The notes beneath the pieces are model-generated. The model searched no databases, was not told the origin of the DNA, and saw only the letters and a list, made by a program, of their open reading frames with translations. 64,000 bases of DNA from Pyxidicoccus caerfyrddinensis (lineage in GTDB: Bacteria; Myxococcota; Myxococcia; Myxococcales; Myxococcaceae). Of the stretch, positions 53,754 to 61,832 are shown in pieces. Where the stretch lies: positions 449,502 through 513,501 of the forward strand of contig NZ_JAAIYA010000009.1 of the NCBI RefSeq assembly GCF_010894405.1. The letters run 5' to 3'. A program made the translations under genes and the position numbers. Every line of letters starts with the position of its first letter. The stretch's first letter is position 1.

Positions 53754-55325
53754 ATGAAGCAAGCCGAGAACCTTATCGCCCTCCCGGAATCAACACCGAC
53801 GGCCGCCGTGTCACTCGACGAGGTCCGCCGGTGCACGCAGCTCCTGCAAGCCATGGCCGAGAACCGGCGCCTGGTGACGGAGCTCCCCGAGCCGGAGAAG
53901 ATTGCCCTCCTGAGCGCCGCCACCCGCGTGGTGTTCCCGGACCGTCAGACGAAGTCACGGCTCACAAAGACGCTGCGCCGGGAGCGCAAGCAGGCGAAGC
54001 AGACGCATGACCGCGAGGTCCGCGCCTCGACGGAGATTCGCACGCTGCGCCGGTCCGCCGTCTTCGCCGTGCCCCTGCTCCCGCCCCCGCCGCCTTCAGA
54101 GGCGCCGGAGCGCCTGCTGGCGGAGCCGCGCAAGTGCTACGTGTGCAAGGCGGAGTACCGCAAGCTGCACTTCTTCTACGACGCGATGTGCATCGAGTGC
54201 GCGGACTTCAACTACGCCAAGCGCACCCAGCGCGCGTCGCTCACCGGGAAGGTGGCGCTCATCACCGGTGCCCGCGTGAAGATTGGCTACCAGGCGTCGC
54301 TGATGCTGCTGCGCTCGGGCGCGCGCGTCATCGCCACCACCCGCTTCCCCCAGGACGCGGCGCTGCGCTACCTGCGCGAGCCGGACTTCTCGGAGTGGTC
54401 CCACCGGCTGCACATCCACGGGCTCGACCTGCGGCACGCCCCCAGCGTGGAGCTCTTCGCGCGGCACGTGGAGCAGACGCACCACCGGCTGGACATCCTC
54501 ATCAACAACGCGGCGCAGACGGTGCGCCGTCCCCCCGGCTTCTATGCGCACCTCCTGGAAGGAGAGCTGCGCCGGATGGAGGAACTGCCGGAGGCGGCCC
54601 GCCCGCTGCTCGCGGGACACATGGCCTGCATCGCGGCGGTGAACCCGGCCCTGGGTGCGGGCGGCGCGGAGGCCCAGGCGCTCGCGGCCACGTGGCGCAG
54701 CAGCGACCCGGCGCTGGGAATCCACTCGTCCGCCGCGCTGTCCCTGCAGCCCTATACGCAGGAGCAGGAGGGTGACACGGCCGCCCTCTTCCCCCAGGGC
54801 CGGCTGGACGCGGACCTGCAGCAGGTGGACCTGCGCGAGATGAACTCGTGGCGGATGAAGCTGGCGGACGTGTCCACGGCGGAGATGCTGGAGGTCCACC
54901 TCATCAACGCGGTGGCGCCCTTCATCCTCTGCGGAAAGCTCAAGCCGCTGATGATGCGCGGACGCTCCACGCCCGGCCACATCGTCAACGTCTCCGCCAT
55001 GGAGGGCAGCTTCTCGCGCGGGACGAAGACGGACCGGCACCCGCACACCAACATGGCGAAGGCCGCGCTGAACATGATGACGCTGACCTCCGCGCCCGAC
55101 TACGCGAAGGACGGCATCTTCATGAACGCCGTGGACACCGGCTGGGTCACCGACGAGGACCCGGCGCTGCACGCGGAGCGCAAGGTGCAGGACCTCGACT
55201 TCCAGCCGCCGCTGGACATCGTCGACGGCGCGGCCCGCATCGTGGACCCGGTCATCTCCTCGGAGAACTCCGGCCAGTACGTGTGGGGGAACTTCTTCAA
55301 GGACTACCGCCACACCGCGTGGTGA
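53754..55325 (+). CDS. Zinc-ribbon short-chain dehydrogenase/reductase-like protein
   Basis: This 523-aa protein has an N-terminal helical region (1-110), a treble-clef/zinc-ribbon with Cys128, Cys131, Cys146 and Cys149 (CYVC and CIEC), and then an SDR domain. The SDR NAD(P)-binding motif is TGARVKIG (171-178) and the NNAA motif is present (LINNAAQTVRR). The usual catalytic YxxxK reads TNMAK with Lys436 and Thr432 where Tyr should be. I recall that HPHTNMAK is conserved in this odd SDR family from bacteria to eukaryotic microbes. So classical dehydrogenase chemistry is doubtful. It has an acceptable but very short-spaced GGAGGA ribosome binding site. Confidence 0.83.
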   Translation: MKQAENLIALPESTPTAAVSLDEVRRCTQLLQAMAENRRLVTELPEPEKIALLSAATRVVFPDRQTKSRLTKTLRRERKQAKQTHDREVRASTEIRTLRRSAVFAVPLLPPPPPSEAPERLLAEPRKCYVCKAEYRKLHFFYDAMCIECADFNYAKRTQRASLTGKVALITGARVKIGYQASLMLLRSGARVIATTRFPQDAALRYLREPDFSEWSHRLHIHGLDLRHAPSVELFARHVEQTHHRLDILINNAAQTVRRPPGFYAHLLEGELRRMEELPEAARPLLAGHMACIAAVNPALGAGGAEAQALAATWRSSDPALGIHSSAALSLQPYTQEQEGDTAALFPQGRLDADLQQVDLREMNSWRMKLADVSTAEMLEVHLINAVAPFILCGKLKPLMMRGRSTPGHIVNVSAMEGSFSRGTKTDRHPHTNMAKAALNMMTLTSAPDYAKDGIFMNAVDTGWVTDEDPALHAERKVQDLDFQPPLDIVDGAARIVDPVISSENSGQYVWGNFFKDYRHTAW

Positions 55326-55555
55326 AGACGGGCGCCTGCTCGCGCGCCTGGGCCTCCAGGAAGCGGCCGCGCCAGTCCCTCGACGGAGCCGATATTCGGA
55401 GCTCATAGCGTCCGGGCGGGCCGCCCTGTCGCACCCGCGTGTACCGGACGTGCGGGCCGCGGCCGGCTTGCGGCGCGACCGGTTGAATGCTCCGCTTCGT
55501 CCCGCCGGGTCCTGCCCGGGCACAACCTCCACCCTTGTAGAGCCCGCCCCGGCCC

Positions 55556-57799
55556 ATGTCCCCACGCCCCCATCGTCCCCGGCCACTGCGCTGGCACCTG
55601 GTGAGACTCGTGCTGGGCGCGCTGCTGCCCGTCGTCGTCTTCTCGTGCTGCCTCTTCGTCTTCCTGGCGCGCGCGGAGCGCAAGGCCTCCGAGCGGCGGG
55701 TGCTCACCTCGGCGCGCTCGCTGGCGGAGGCGTTCGACAGCGAGACGGCCGGCTCGCTGCGCACGCTCCAGGCGCTGTCCGCCTCCTCGTGGCTGGACGA
55801 GGAAGACCTCCGGGGCTTCCGGGCGCAGTGCGAGCGGGTGCTGCAAACCCAGCACGGTTGGCTGATGCTCACCCTCGTGTCGCCGGACGGCGTCCCGCTG
55901 CTGAACACGGGCGTCCCGCCGGGCGAACCGATGCCTCCCGTCGCGGAGCCGGAGAGCCTGGCCCAGGTACGCGAGACGCTGCGGCCCGTGGTGGGAGACC
56001 TCGCCAGGGGACGGGGCCCCCGGAACCAGCTCGCCGTGCCCCTGCGCGTCCCCGTGGTGCGTGACGGGAAGCTGCGCTCCGTGCTCACCGCCGTCGTCTC
56101 CGCCGACGCGCTCAACGAGGTGGTGGCACGGCAGGCCTCGGACGACATCGAGTGGACACGCACGCTGGTGGACAAGCACGGCGTCGTGGCCGCCCGCACC
56201 CGGGACCCGGCGCGCTTCGTGGGGCAGTCCGCGACGGACACCTTCCTCCAGCGCACGCGCGCCGCGCACGAGGGCGTCTACGCCGACCACTCCCTGGAGG
56301 GCGAGCCCGTCTATGCCGCCTTCAGCCACACCGCGTCCGGCTGGACGGCCACCGTGGTCAGCCCGCGCCACGTGCTGGACGCCCCCTTGCAGCGCTCGAT
56401 GCTGGCGGGCGGCCTGCTCGGGGTGGCCATGCTGCTCTTGAGCGCCGCCGGGGCCTGGGCGCTGTCCCGCCGCATCGGGCGCTCCATCACCGACGCGGCG
56501 GACGCCGCGGACGCGCTCGCCAGCGGCGCCCCGGTGCGCGTGGACGCCTCGGACGTGCGCGAGCTGGCGCGGCTCAACGAGGCCCTGGTGCGCTCCGGGC
56601 ACCTGCTGGAGGCGCAGGACCGCGAGCGCGAAGCCCACCTGGAGGTGGCCGAGGCCGCCCGGGCCGAGGCCATCGCCGCCACGCAGGCCAAGGACGCCTT
56701 CCTCGCCATGCTTGGCCACGAGCTGCGCAACCCGCTGGCCCCCATCGTCAGCTCGATGGAGGTGCTGCGCCTGCGCGGGCTGGCACAGACGCCCGAGCAC
56801 GAGGTCATCCGCCGCCAGCTCAGCCACGTGGTGCGGCTGGTGGACGACCTGCTCGACCTGGCGCGAATCGTGCGCGGGCAGATGTCGCTCCACTGCTCGC
56901 CGCTCGAGCTGTCCACGGTGGTGGACCGGGCGGTGGAGGTGGTGACGCCGCTGCTGGAGCAGCGCCGGCACGGGCTCGACGTGGCGGTGCCCGCGGAGGG
57001 GCTGCCGGTGCTGGGCGACGCGGACCGGCTCACGCAGGTGGTGACGAACCTGCTCACCAACGCGGCGAAGTACACGCCGCCCGGGGGACGGCTCCAGGTG
57101 CGCGCGGAGTCCGGCGCCGGCGAGGTCATCCTCACCGTCACGGACAACGGCGAGGGCATTCCCCCCGAGCTGGCGGAGCGCATCTTCGTGCCCTTCGTGC
57201 AGGGGCCGCGCTCGGTGGACCGGGGCGCGGGGGGACTGGGCATCGGCCTGGCGCTGGTGCGCAGCGTGGTGACGGCGCACGGCGGCCGCGTCGGCGTGCA
57301 CAGCGACGGGCCCGGCCAGGGGAGCACCTTCACCGTCTGGCTGCCGCGCCACGCCGCGCCCCTGGAGACGCCCGCCGGGCCGGCCCCGCTTCCGCGCCCG
57401 GCCGCGAAGCGCGCTGCCCCGCTGCGCGTGCTGGTGGTGGACGACAACGTGGACGCGGCCGAGGCACTGACAGACTTGCTGGAGATGTCCGGCTACACGG
57501 TGGCCATGGCGCATGACCACCGGCAGGCGCTGCAGCGGCTCGACGGCTTCACGCCCGACGTGGCCATCCTCGACATCGGCCTGCCGGAGGTGGACGGCCA
57601 CGGGCTGGCCGCGCTCATCCGCGAGCGCCTGGGCGACGCGAGCCCCACGTTCGCCGCCCTCACCGGCTATGGCCAGCACGAGGACCGGGCCCGCAGCGAG
57701 GCGGCGGGCTTCCAGCGCCACTTCGTGAAGCCGGTGGAGCTAGCCGAGCTGGTGACGTTCCTGGAAGAAGCCCGCCAGCCACAGCGCGGCGCCGCCTGA
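55556..57799 (+). CDS. Hybrid sensor histidine kinase with cache domain and receiver
   Basis: The 747-aa protein has two membrane segments (about residues 15-37 and 283-305) flanking a cache-type periplasmic sensor of about 245 residues. HAMP-like linker, HisKA and HATPase domains follow: His388 in LGHELRNPLAPI, NLLTNAAKYTP, DNGEGIP and GLGIGLALV. A C-terminal receiver domain has Asp673 in VAILDIGLP. The kinase therefore can phosphorylate its own receiver and needs another histidine phosphotransferase or regulator, not seen here. It is convergent with the PAS-GAF kinase gene with a ten-base gap. The ligand is unknown. Confidence 0.92.
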   Translation: MSPRPHRPRPLRWHLVRLVLGALLPVVVFSCCLFVFLARAERKASERRVLTSARSLAEAFDSETAGSLRTLQALSASSWLDEEDLRGFRAQCERVLQTQHGWLMLTLVSPDGVPLLNTGVPPGEPMPPVAEPESLAQVRETLRPVVGDLARGRGPRNQLAVPLRVPVVRDGKLRSVLTAVVSADALNEVVARQASDDIEWTRTLVDKHGVVAARTRDPARFVGQSATDTFLQRTRAAHEGVYADHSLEGEPVYAAFSHTASGWTATVVSPRHVLDAPLQRSMLAGGLLGVAMLLLSAAGAWALSRRIGRSITDAADAADALASGAPVRVDASDVRELARLNEALVRSGHLLEAQDREREAHLEVAEAARAEAIAATQAKDAFLAMLGHELRNPLAPIVSSMEVLRLRGLAQTPEHEVIRRQLSHVVRLVDDLLDLARIVRGQMSLHCSPLELSTVVDRAVEVVTPLLEQRRHGLDVAVPAEGLPVLGDADRLTQVVTNLLTNAAKYTPPGGRLQVRAESGAGEVILTVTDNGEGIPPELAERIFVPFVQGPRSVDRGAGGLGIGLALVRSVVTAHGGRVGVHSDGPGQGSTFTVWLPRHAAPLETPAGPAPLPRPAAKRAAPLRVLVVDDNVDAAEALTDLLEMSGYTVAMAHDHRQALQRLDGFTPDVAILDIGLPEVDGHGLAALIRERLGDASPTFAALTGYGQHEDRARSEAAGFQRHFVKPVELAELVTFLEEARQPQRGAA

Positions 57800-57813
57800 G
57801 GCGAGGCCCTCAG
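57796..57813. terminator. Hairpin at the convergent kinase stops
   Basis: CTGAGG and CCTCAG pair around a six-base loop over the ten-base gap and the stop codons of both kinase genes. It is a small hairpin but in the right place to end both transcripts. Confidence 0.4.
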
Positions 57814-60311
57814 CCCCGGTGGGAGCGGGGCAGCCGCACGCGGAACAGCGTTCCCGTCTCCCGCGTGGAGGTCACCTGGACGTGGCCCCCGTGCGCGGTG
57901 ACGATTTCCTGCACGATGAAGAGGCCCAGCCCCACGCCCTTCAGCGCGTCGCCACCGACGTCCGCGCGGGTGAAGGGCTGGAAGAGCCGGGGCAGCAGCG
58001 AGGACGGAATGGGGGTGCCCGCGTTGGCCACCTCCAGCACCACGTCGGCACCGTCGCCGTCCGCGCGCACCTCCACGGGCACGCCCCGGGCGCCGTGCGT
58101 GAAGGCGTTGACGACCAGGTTGCCCAGCAGCTGCGCCAGCCGGTCCATGTCCCACTCGCCCGTCAGGTCCCCACGCAGGTCCAGGTGGATGTCCCGCTCC
58201 GGGTACGCGGCGAGCAATTCGTCCACGACGATGCGGCAGGGGTCCTCCAGGCTCATGTGCCGGCGCTGGATGGGCAGCGTGCCGCCCTGGCTCACCCGCG
58301 CGTAGTCCAGCAGGTCACGGATGAGGTGGTCCATGCGCTGCACGCTCGTGAGGATGCGGGCCGCGCGCTTGCGCTGGGGAGAGTCGGGAGCGCTGTCCTT
58401 GAGCAGCAGGGTGCTGGAGGTGGCGATGGCCTGCAGCGGGTTGCGCAAATCGTGCCCGACGATTCCCATCAGCCTGTCCCGCGTCTCGGCCTCGCGGCGC
58501 AGGGCCTCGCGCATCTCGTGGTGCGCGGTGACGTCCATGGACACCGCCACGCCCGCGAGCGGCCGCCCCTGCGCGTCGTGGATCCGCTTGGAGCTGAGGT
58601 CGATGTGCTTCACCGCGCCGTCGTTCATGCGCAGGTGCACCGGCTCGCGCAGCACCGTCTCCCCATGCAGCAGCGAGCGCGCCAGGGGCCACTGCTCGGG
58701 CCGGATGGGCGCGCCGTCCGGCCGGAAGCCCTGGTAGGCCGCGTACCCGGAGATGCCCTCCGAGGCCACGAAGGGGTGGCCCCAGATGGCCTCCATCGCC
58801 GCGTTGCCGCGGATGAGCCGGCCACCGGGCTCGGAGATGACGACACCCACCGGGAGTTGATCCAACACGGCTTCCAGGAGGCCGCGCTCGGTGGCCAGCC
58901 TGTCGCGGAGCTGCTCGGCTTCTTCGCGGGCGCGGCGCTCGGCGTCGTACAGGCGCGCGCGCTCCAGCGCCAGGGCGCACTGCTGGCCGAGCGACTCCAT
59001 GAACTGGAGCTGCTCCGGCTCGAAGGTCTGCGCGTGCGCGAAGCTGAAGCCGAAGGCGCCGAGGGTGCGTCCGTCCACCCGCAGCGGCAGCGCGGCGAAG
59101 GCGCGTCCCCGCAGGGACGGCTCGTCCCGCAGGCCCGGGTAGGCCTGGAGGAGGTCCTCCAGGTCCGGGAACAGCATGGGCCGCCCTGTGCGCACCGCGT
59201 CCCGGAACATGACGGGCGTGTCCACGGGGAAGCGCCGCCAGGGCTCCAGCGTCCCTTCGGGGAAGCCGTGCGCGGCGCGCAGCTCGAAGGAGGCACCGTC
59301 CTCGCTCAGCAGCGCCAGCGAGGCGGAGACGGCTTCGAGCGCCGCGGCCCCCTCACGCACCACCACGCAGGCCACTTCCTCGGGCCGGAGCGCGCGGGAC
59401 AGCGCGGACGACACCGCCGCCAGCCTGTCCGCGCGCAGGCGGGAGCGCCGGGACGTGGTGACGTCCTGAAGGATGCCGATGATGCGCAGGGGCTGCCGGT
59501 GCGCGTCGAAGTGCACCCGACCGAACGCGGACAGCCAGCGCTCCTTCCTCACGAGCGGCCCCACCGCGCGGAAGTCGACGCGGAGGCTTCCGTCACCGTC
59601 CGGCTCGAGGGCCATCCTCACGGCGGCACTCAGCCGCGGACGGTCCTCCGGGTGGACGCCCCCCAGGAGGCGCTCTGCTTCCAGGACGCTCTCGGCGGGC
59701 AGGCCCAACAGCTCCAGGCTCCTGGCGCTGAAGCTCCGCTGGCCCGTGAGGAGCTCGTAATCCCAGGTCCCCAGGTCCGCGCCCTCGAGCGCGAGGCGCA
59801 GCCGGTCCTCGCTCTCGCGCAGTTGCTTCGCGATGCGCCCGGACTCCTCGCCCCGGCGCAGCTCGGTGACGTCGGAGACCATTCCCACGTACCCGGCGAC
59901 GCGGCCGTCCGCGTCCACGTGCGGCAGGTAGTCCGCCTGGACCACGCGCGTGCCGCCATCCCGGTACGGCATGGCGCGTTCGAAGCGCACCGGCTGACCG
60001 GACAGGGCCGCTCGCAGGTGGGGGAGCGCGGCCTGGTAGGCGGAGTCGCCCAGCACTTCACGCACACTGCGTCCGATGACCTGCTCTCGGCGGATACCGA
60101 ACCAGCGCTCGTAGGTCTGGTTGCAGAAGCGATAGCGCTCCTCGCTGTCCACGTACGCGAGCAGCACCGGCGCGGCGTCCACCGTCACCAGCAGCTTCTC
60201 GATGAGCCCCCGGTTGTCCAGGACCCCGTTCTCACGTGGACGCTGGCGGTCCAGCACGAGCAACTGGTCGACGACTTCGCGCAGGGAGGTGAGGGACGGG
60301 GATGGAGTCAT
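57810..60311 (-). CDS. Soluble PAS-PAS-GAF-PAS sensor histidine kinase
   Basis: The ATG at 60311 starts just before the first PAS domain; a longer ORF to 60671 has an unlikely leader that overlaps an opposite-strand gene. The 833-aa protein has PAS domains (about residues 38-150, 175-285 and 470-590), a GAF domain (about 300-450, typical ALRPEEVACVVVREG and FMESLGQQCALALERARLYD) and kinase domains with His620 in MGIVGHDLRNPLQAI and the ATPase motifs. No membrane helix is seen, so it senses cytoplasmic signals, possibly redox or ligands bound in the PAS pockets. No receiver domain is attached and no partner regulator is adjacent. Confidence 0.92.
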   Translation of the reverse strand: MTPSPSLTSLREVVDQLLVLDRQRPRENGVLDNRGLIEKLLVTVDAAPVLLAYVDSEERYRFCNQTYERWFGIRREQVIGRSVREVLGDSAYQAALPHLRAALSGQPVRFERAMPYRDGGTRVVQADYLPHVDADGRVAGYVGMVSDVTELRRGEESGRIAKQLRESEDRLRLALEGADLGTWDYELLTGQRSFSARSLELLGLPAESVLEAERLLGGVHPEDRPRLSAAVRMALEPDGDGSLRVDFRAVGPLVRKERWLSAFGRVHFDAHRQPLRIIGILQDVTTSRRSRLRADRLAAVSSALSRALRPEEVACVVVREGAAALEAVSASLALLSEDGASFELRAAHGFPEGTLEPWRRFPVDTPVMFRDAVRTGRPMLFPDLEDLLQAYPGLRDEPSLRGRAFAALPLRVDGRTLGAFGFSFAHAQTFEPEQLQFMESLGQQCALALERARLYDAERRAREEAEQLRDRLATERGLLEAVLDQLPVGVVISEPGGRLIRGNAAMEAIWGHPFVASEGISGYAAYQGFRPDGAPIRPEQWPLARSLLHGETVLREPVHLRMNDGAVKHIDLSSKRIHDAQGRPLAGVAVSMDVTAHHEMREALRREAETRDRLMGIVGHDLRNPLQAIATSSTLLLKDSAPDSPQRKRAARILTSVQRMDHLIRDLLDYARVSQGGTLPIQRRHMSLEDPCRIVVDELLAAYPERDIHLDLRGDLTGEWDMDRLAQLLGNLVVNAFTHGARGVPVEVRADGDGADVVLEVANAGTPIPSSLLPRLFQPFTRADVGGDALKGVGLGLFIVQEIVTAHGGHVQVTSTRETGTLFRVRLPRSHRG

Positions 60312-60670
60312 GACCTGGGGTGTGAGGGGAACAAGTAGCGCGCTCCCGCCCGCCCCACCTGGGGGGTCCGCCGCCTGATTGGCACCTGACGGGACGAATC
60401 GCAAGACCCCGCACCGCGCTCTGTCCAGCAGCCTGACAAGAGAGGGCCGTGTATCGGTGGCGGCGTGCGCTTCGAATGCTGGACCTCCTACGAGTGCCGC
60501 GGGGACGCGGTGCGCTGGGAGGCCGCGGCGCTGGATGTTGCTGAAGAAAAGGGGTGAGGGACTTTCGCGGCTTCCTCCGTTCAGCATGTCAGGAGGGCTT
60601 CCTAGGCTCTCCCGTCCGTGCAGGGGCCCAGGTCCCCACGGCTGACGGGCAATGTCCCGAGGAGGCAGCA
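60312..60670. other. 359-bp intergenic region between divergent genes
   Basis: I see no gene in this stretch. It must hold the promoters of the sensor kinase (minus strand) and the small secreted protein (plus strand). I could not identify a convincing -35/-10 or sigma-54 box by eye. The last 10 bases hold the ribosome binding site GGAGG of the next gene. Confidence 0.6.
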
Positions 60671-61039
60671 ATGAAGCGAGTGTCCCTTTTCTGCGCGGTG
60701 ATGATGTCGGTGCTCTTCGCTGGTACGGCCGATGCCGCGCCCATCACGGTGACGGGCTACGTGTGCTCGGCGACGTACACGAAGCAGAACAACGTCTTCT
60801 ATGGGCAGGGCTACGTGAGCATCCAGGTCCACAACGCGCCGGGCTGCACCGGGGGCGTCGTCGGGACGTACCAGTACCTGGGCTCGGGCGCGTCCAACGG
60901 GGGGTATCAGCACAGCGAGGCCGAGCGGCTCCAGCTCTTCGACCGCGCCACCACGGCGGCCACCCAGGGCACCCACATCAACCTGCTCGTCGAGAGCGTG
61001 GGCGGGGGCATCTTCACCACGACCTACTCCGCGAACTGA
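60671..61039 (+). CDS. Small secreted protein of unknown function
   Basis: The ATG at 60671 follows GGAGG at 60661-60665, which decides the start against an upstream in-frame ATG at 60554. The 122-aa product has a typical signal peptide ending in TADAA before PITVTGYVC. The mature 100 residues are beta-rich with two cysteines (GYVCSA, APGCTGG) that may form a disulfide, and a HSEAERLQLFDRATTAA helix. It lacks a lipobox, so it should be released into the periplasm or outside the cell. I do not recognise the family. It is followed by a good hairpin. Confidence 0.78.
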   Translation: MKRVSLFCAVMMSVLFAGTADAAPITVTGYVCSATYTKQNNVFYGQGYVSIQVHNAPGCTGGVVGTYQYLGSGASNGGYQHSEAERLQLFDRATTAATQGTHINLLVESVGGGIFTTTYSAN

Positions 61040-61050
61040 GCGGAGCCGGG

Positions 61051-61079
61051 GCGGGGACCGAGAGGCGCGCGGTCCCTGC
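61051..61079 (+). terminator. Hairpin after the small secreted protein gene
   Basis: GGGACCG pairs perfectly with CGGTCCC across a 9-base loop, with further pairing at the stem base including one G-T wobble. It starts 11 bases after the stop codon at 61039. Confidence 0.55.
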
Positions 61080-61145
61080 GTCGGTGGCCGGCGTGCACGG
61101 GCGCGATGGTAATGTCGGTGCGCCGTACAGAACGAGGGCCGCCTC

Positions 61146-61832
61146 ATGAACGAGCCCAGAGCAGTGTTCGCGACGACGCCCGAGCGGCTCACGGTCATCG
61201 TCCGTCGACACGACGAGCCAGGAGCGCCGCCGAGCCACGGTGTCTCCGTGTATCGAGGCTACCTGACGCCCCATCCAGAAGACCTGCCGCTTCCCGGGCG
61301 GTTTCGGGAGGACTTCCCCTCGCGGGATGAGGCGCTGGAGCAGGTTCGACGGGAATGGCGTCTCGAAGCGGCTGCGTTCCAGGACGTTCGCCTGGGGCAC
61401 TCGGTGGACATCGACTTCGTGCAGGCCTTGAGGCAGGGGACTCTGGAGCCACTCCGCCCGGGGATGTCCGCCGATGCGCTGGTGTCCGCACTCGGAGTGC
61501 CCGAGGGCATCACCCAGCTCATCGAGCCCGGATTCGTCTGCTGGTTCTACGGGTCCGTGCAATTGCACCTGAGAGCGGGGGCACTCCAGTCGATGGAGAT
61601 CGACCGCGGCATGGGCGACTTCACCAGCCTCCGGCTCAAGGGATGGTTCCTCGAATGCTCGACCACGAGGGCGCAGCTCGAGCGTGAGCTGACGTCCCGT
61701 GCGGTGCCGTATGCGGAGGAGACGGTGCTCGGCGCCCAGGTACTCCGACTTCGAGGCGCGCCCCAGCAGCGGGGTTTCATCTTCGACTTCGACGCTGACG
61801 GGCGCATCCATGCGCTCTACTGGAACGTCTAG
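61146..61832 (+). CDS. Unknown cytoplasmic protein, possible immunity-like fold
   Basis: The 228-aa protein has no signal peptide or membrane segment. The N-terminal half is mixed; the C-terminal half has a pattern MSADALVSALGVPEGI, then CWFYGSVQLHLRAGALQSMEID, reminiscent of small immunity-type domains with the layout of a helix followed by a beta-meander, but I cannot name a family. Codon use is less GC-extreme than in most neighbours. Its stop overlaps that of the convergent kinase gene by four bases. It may be an accessory or recently acquired gene. Confidence 0.62.
   Translation: MNEPRAVFATTPERLTVIVRRHDEPGAPPSHGVSVYRGYLTPHPEDLPLPGRFREDFPSRDEALEQVRREWRLEAAAFQDVRLGHSVDIDFVQALRQGTLEPLRPGMSADALVSALGVPEGITQLIEPGFVCWFYGSVQLHLRAGALQSMEIDRGMGDFTSLRLKGWFLECSTTRAQLERELTSRAVPYAEETVLGAQVLRLRGAPQQRGFIFDFDADGRIHALYWNV

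Noticed and set aside
57819..60338. 839-codon plus-strand frame opposite the PAS-GAF kinase gene
   Set aside because: It is a GC3 shadow of a gene with clear kinase motifs.
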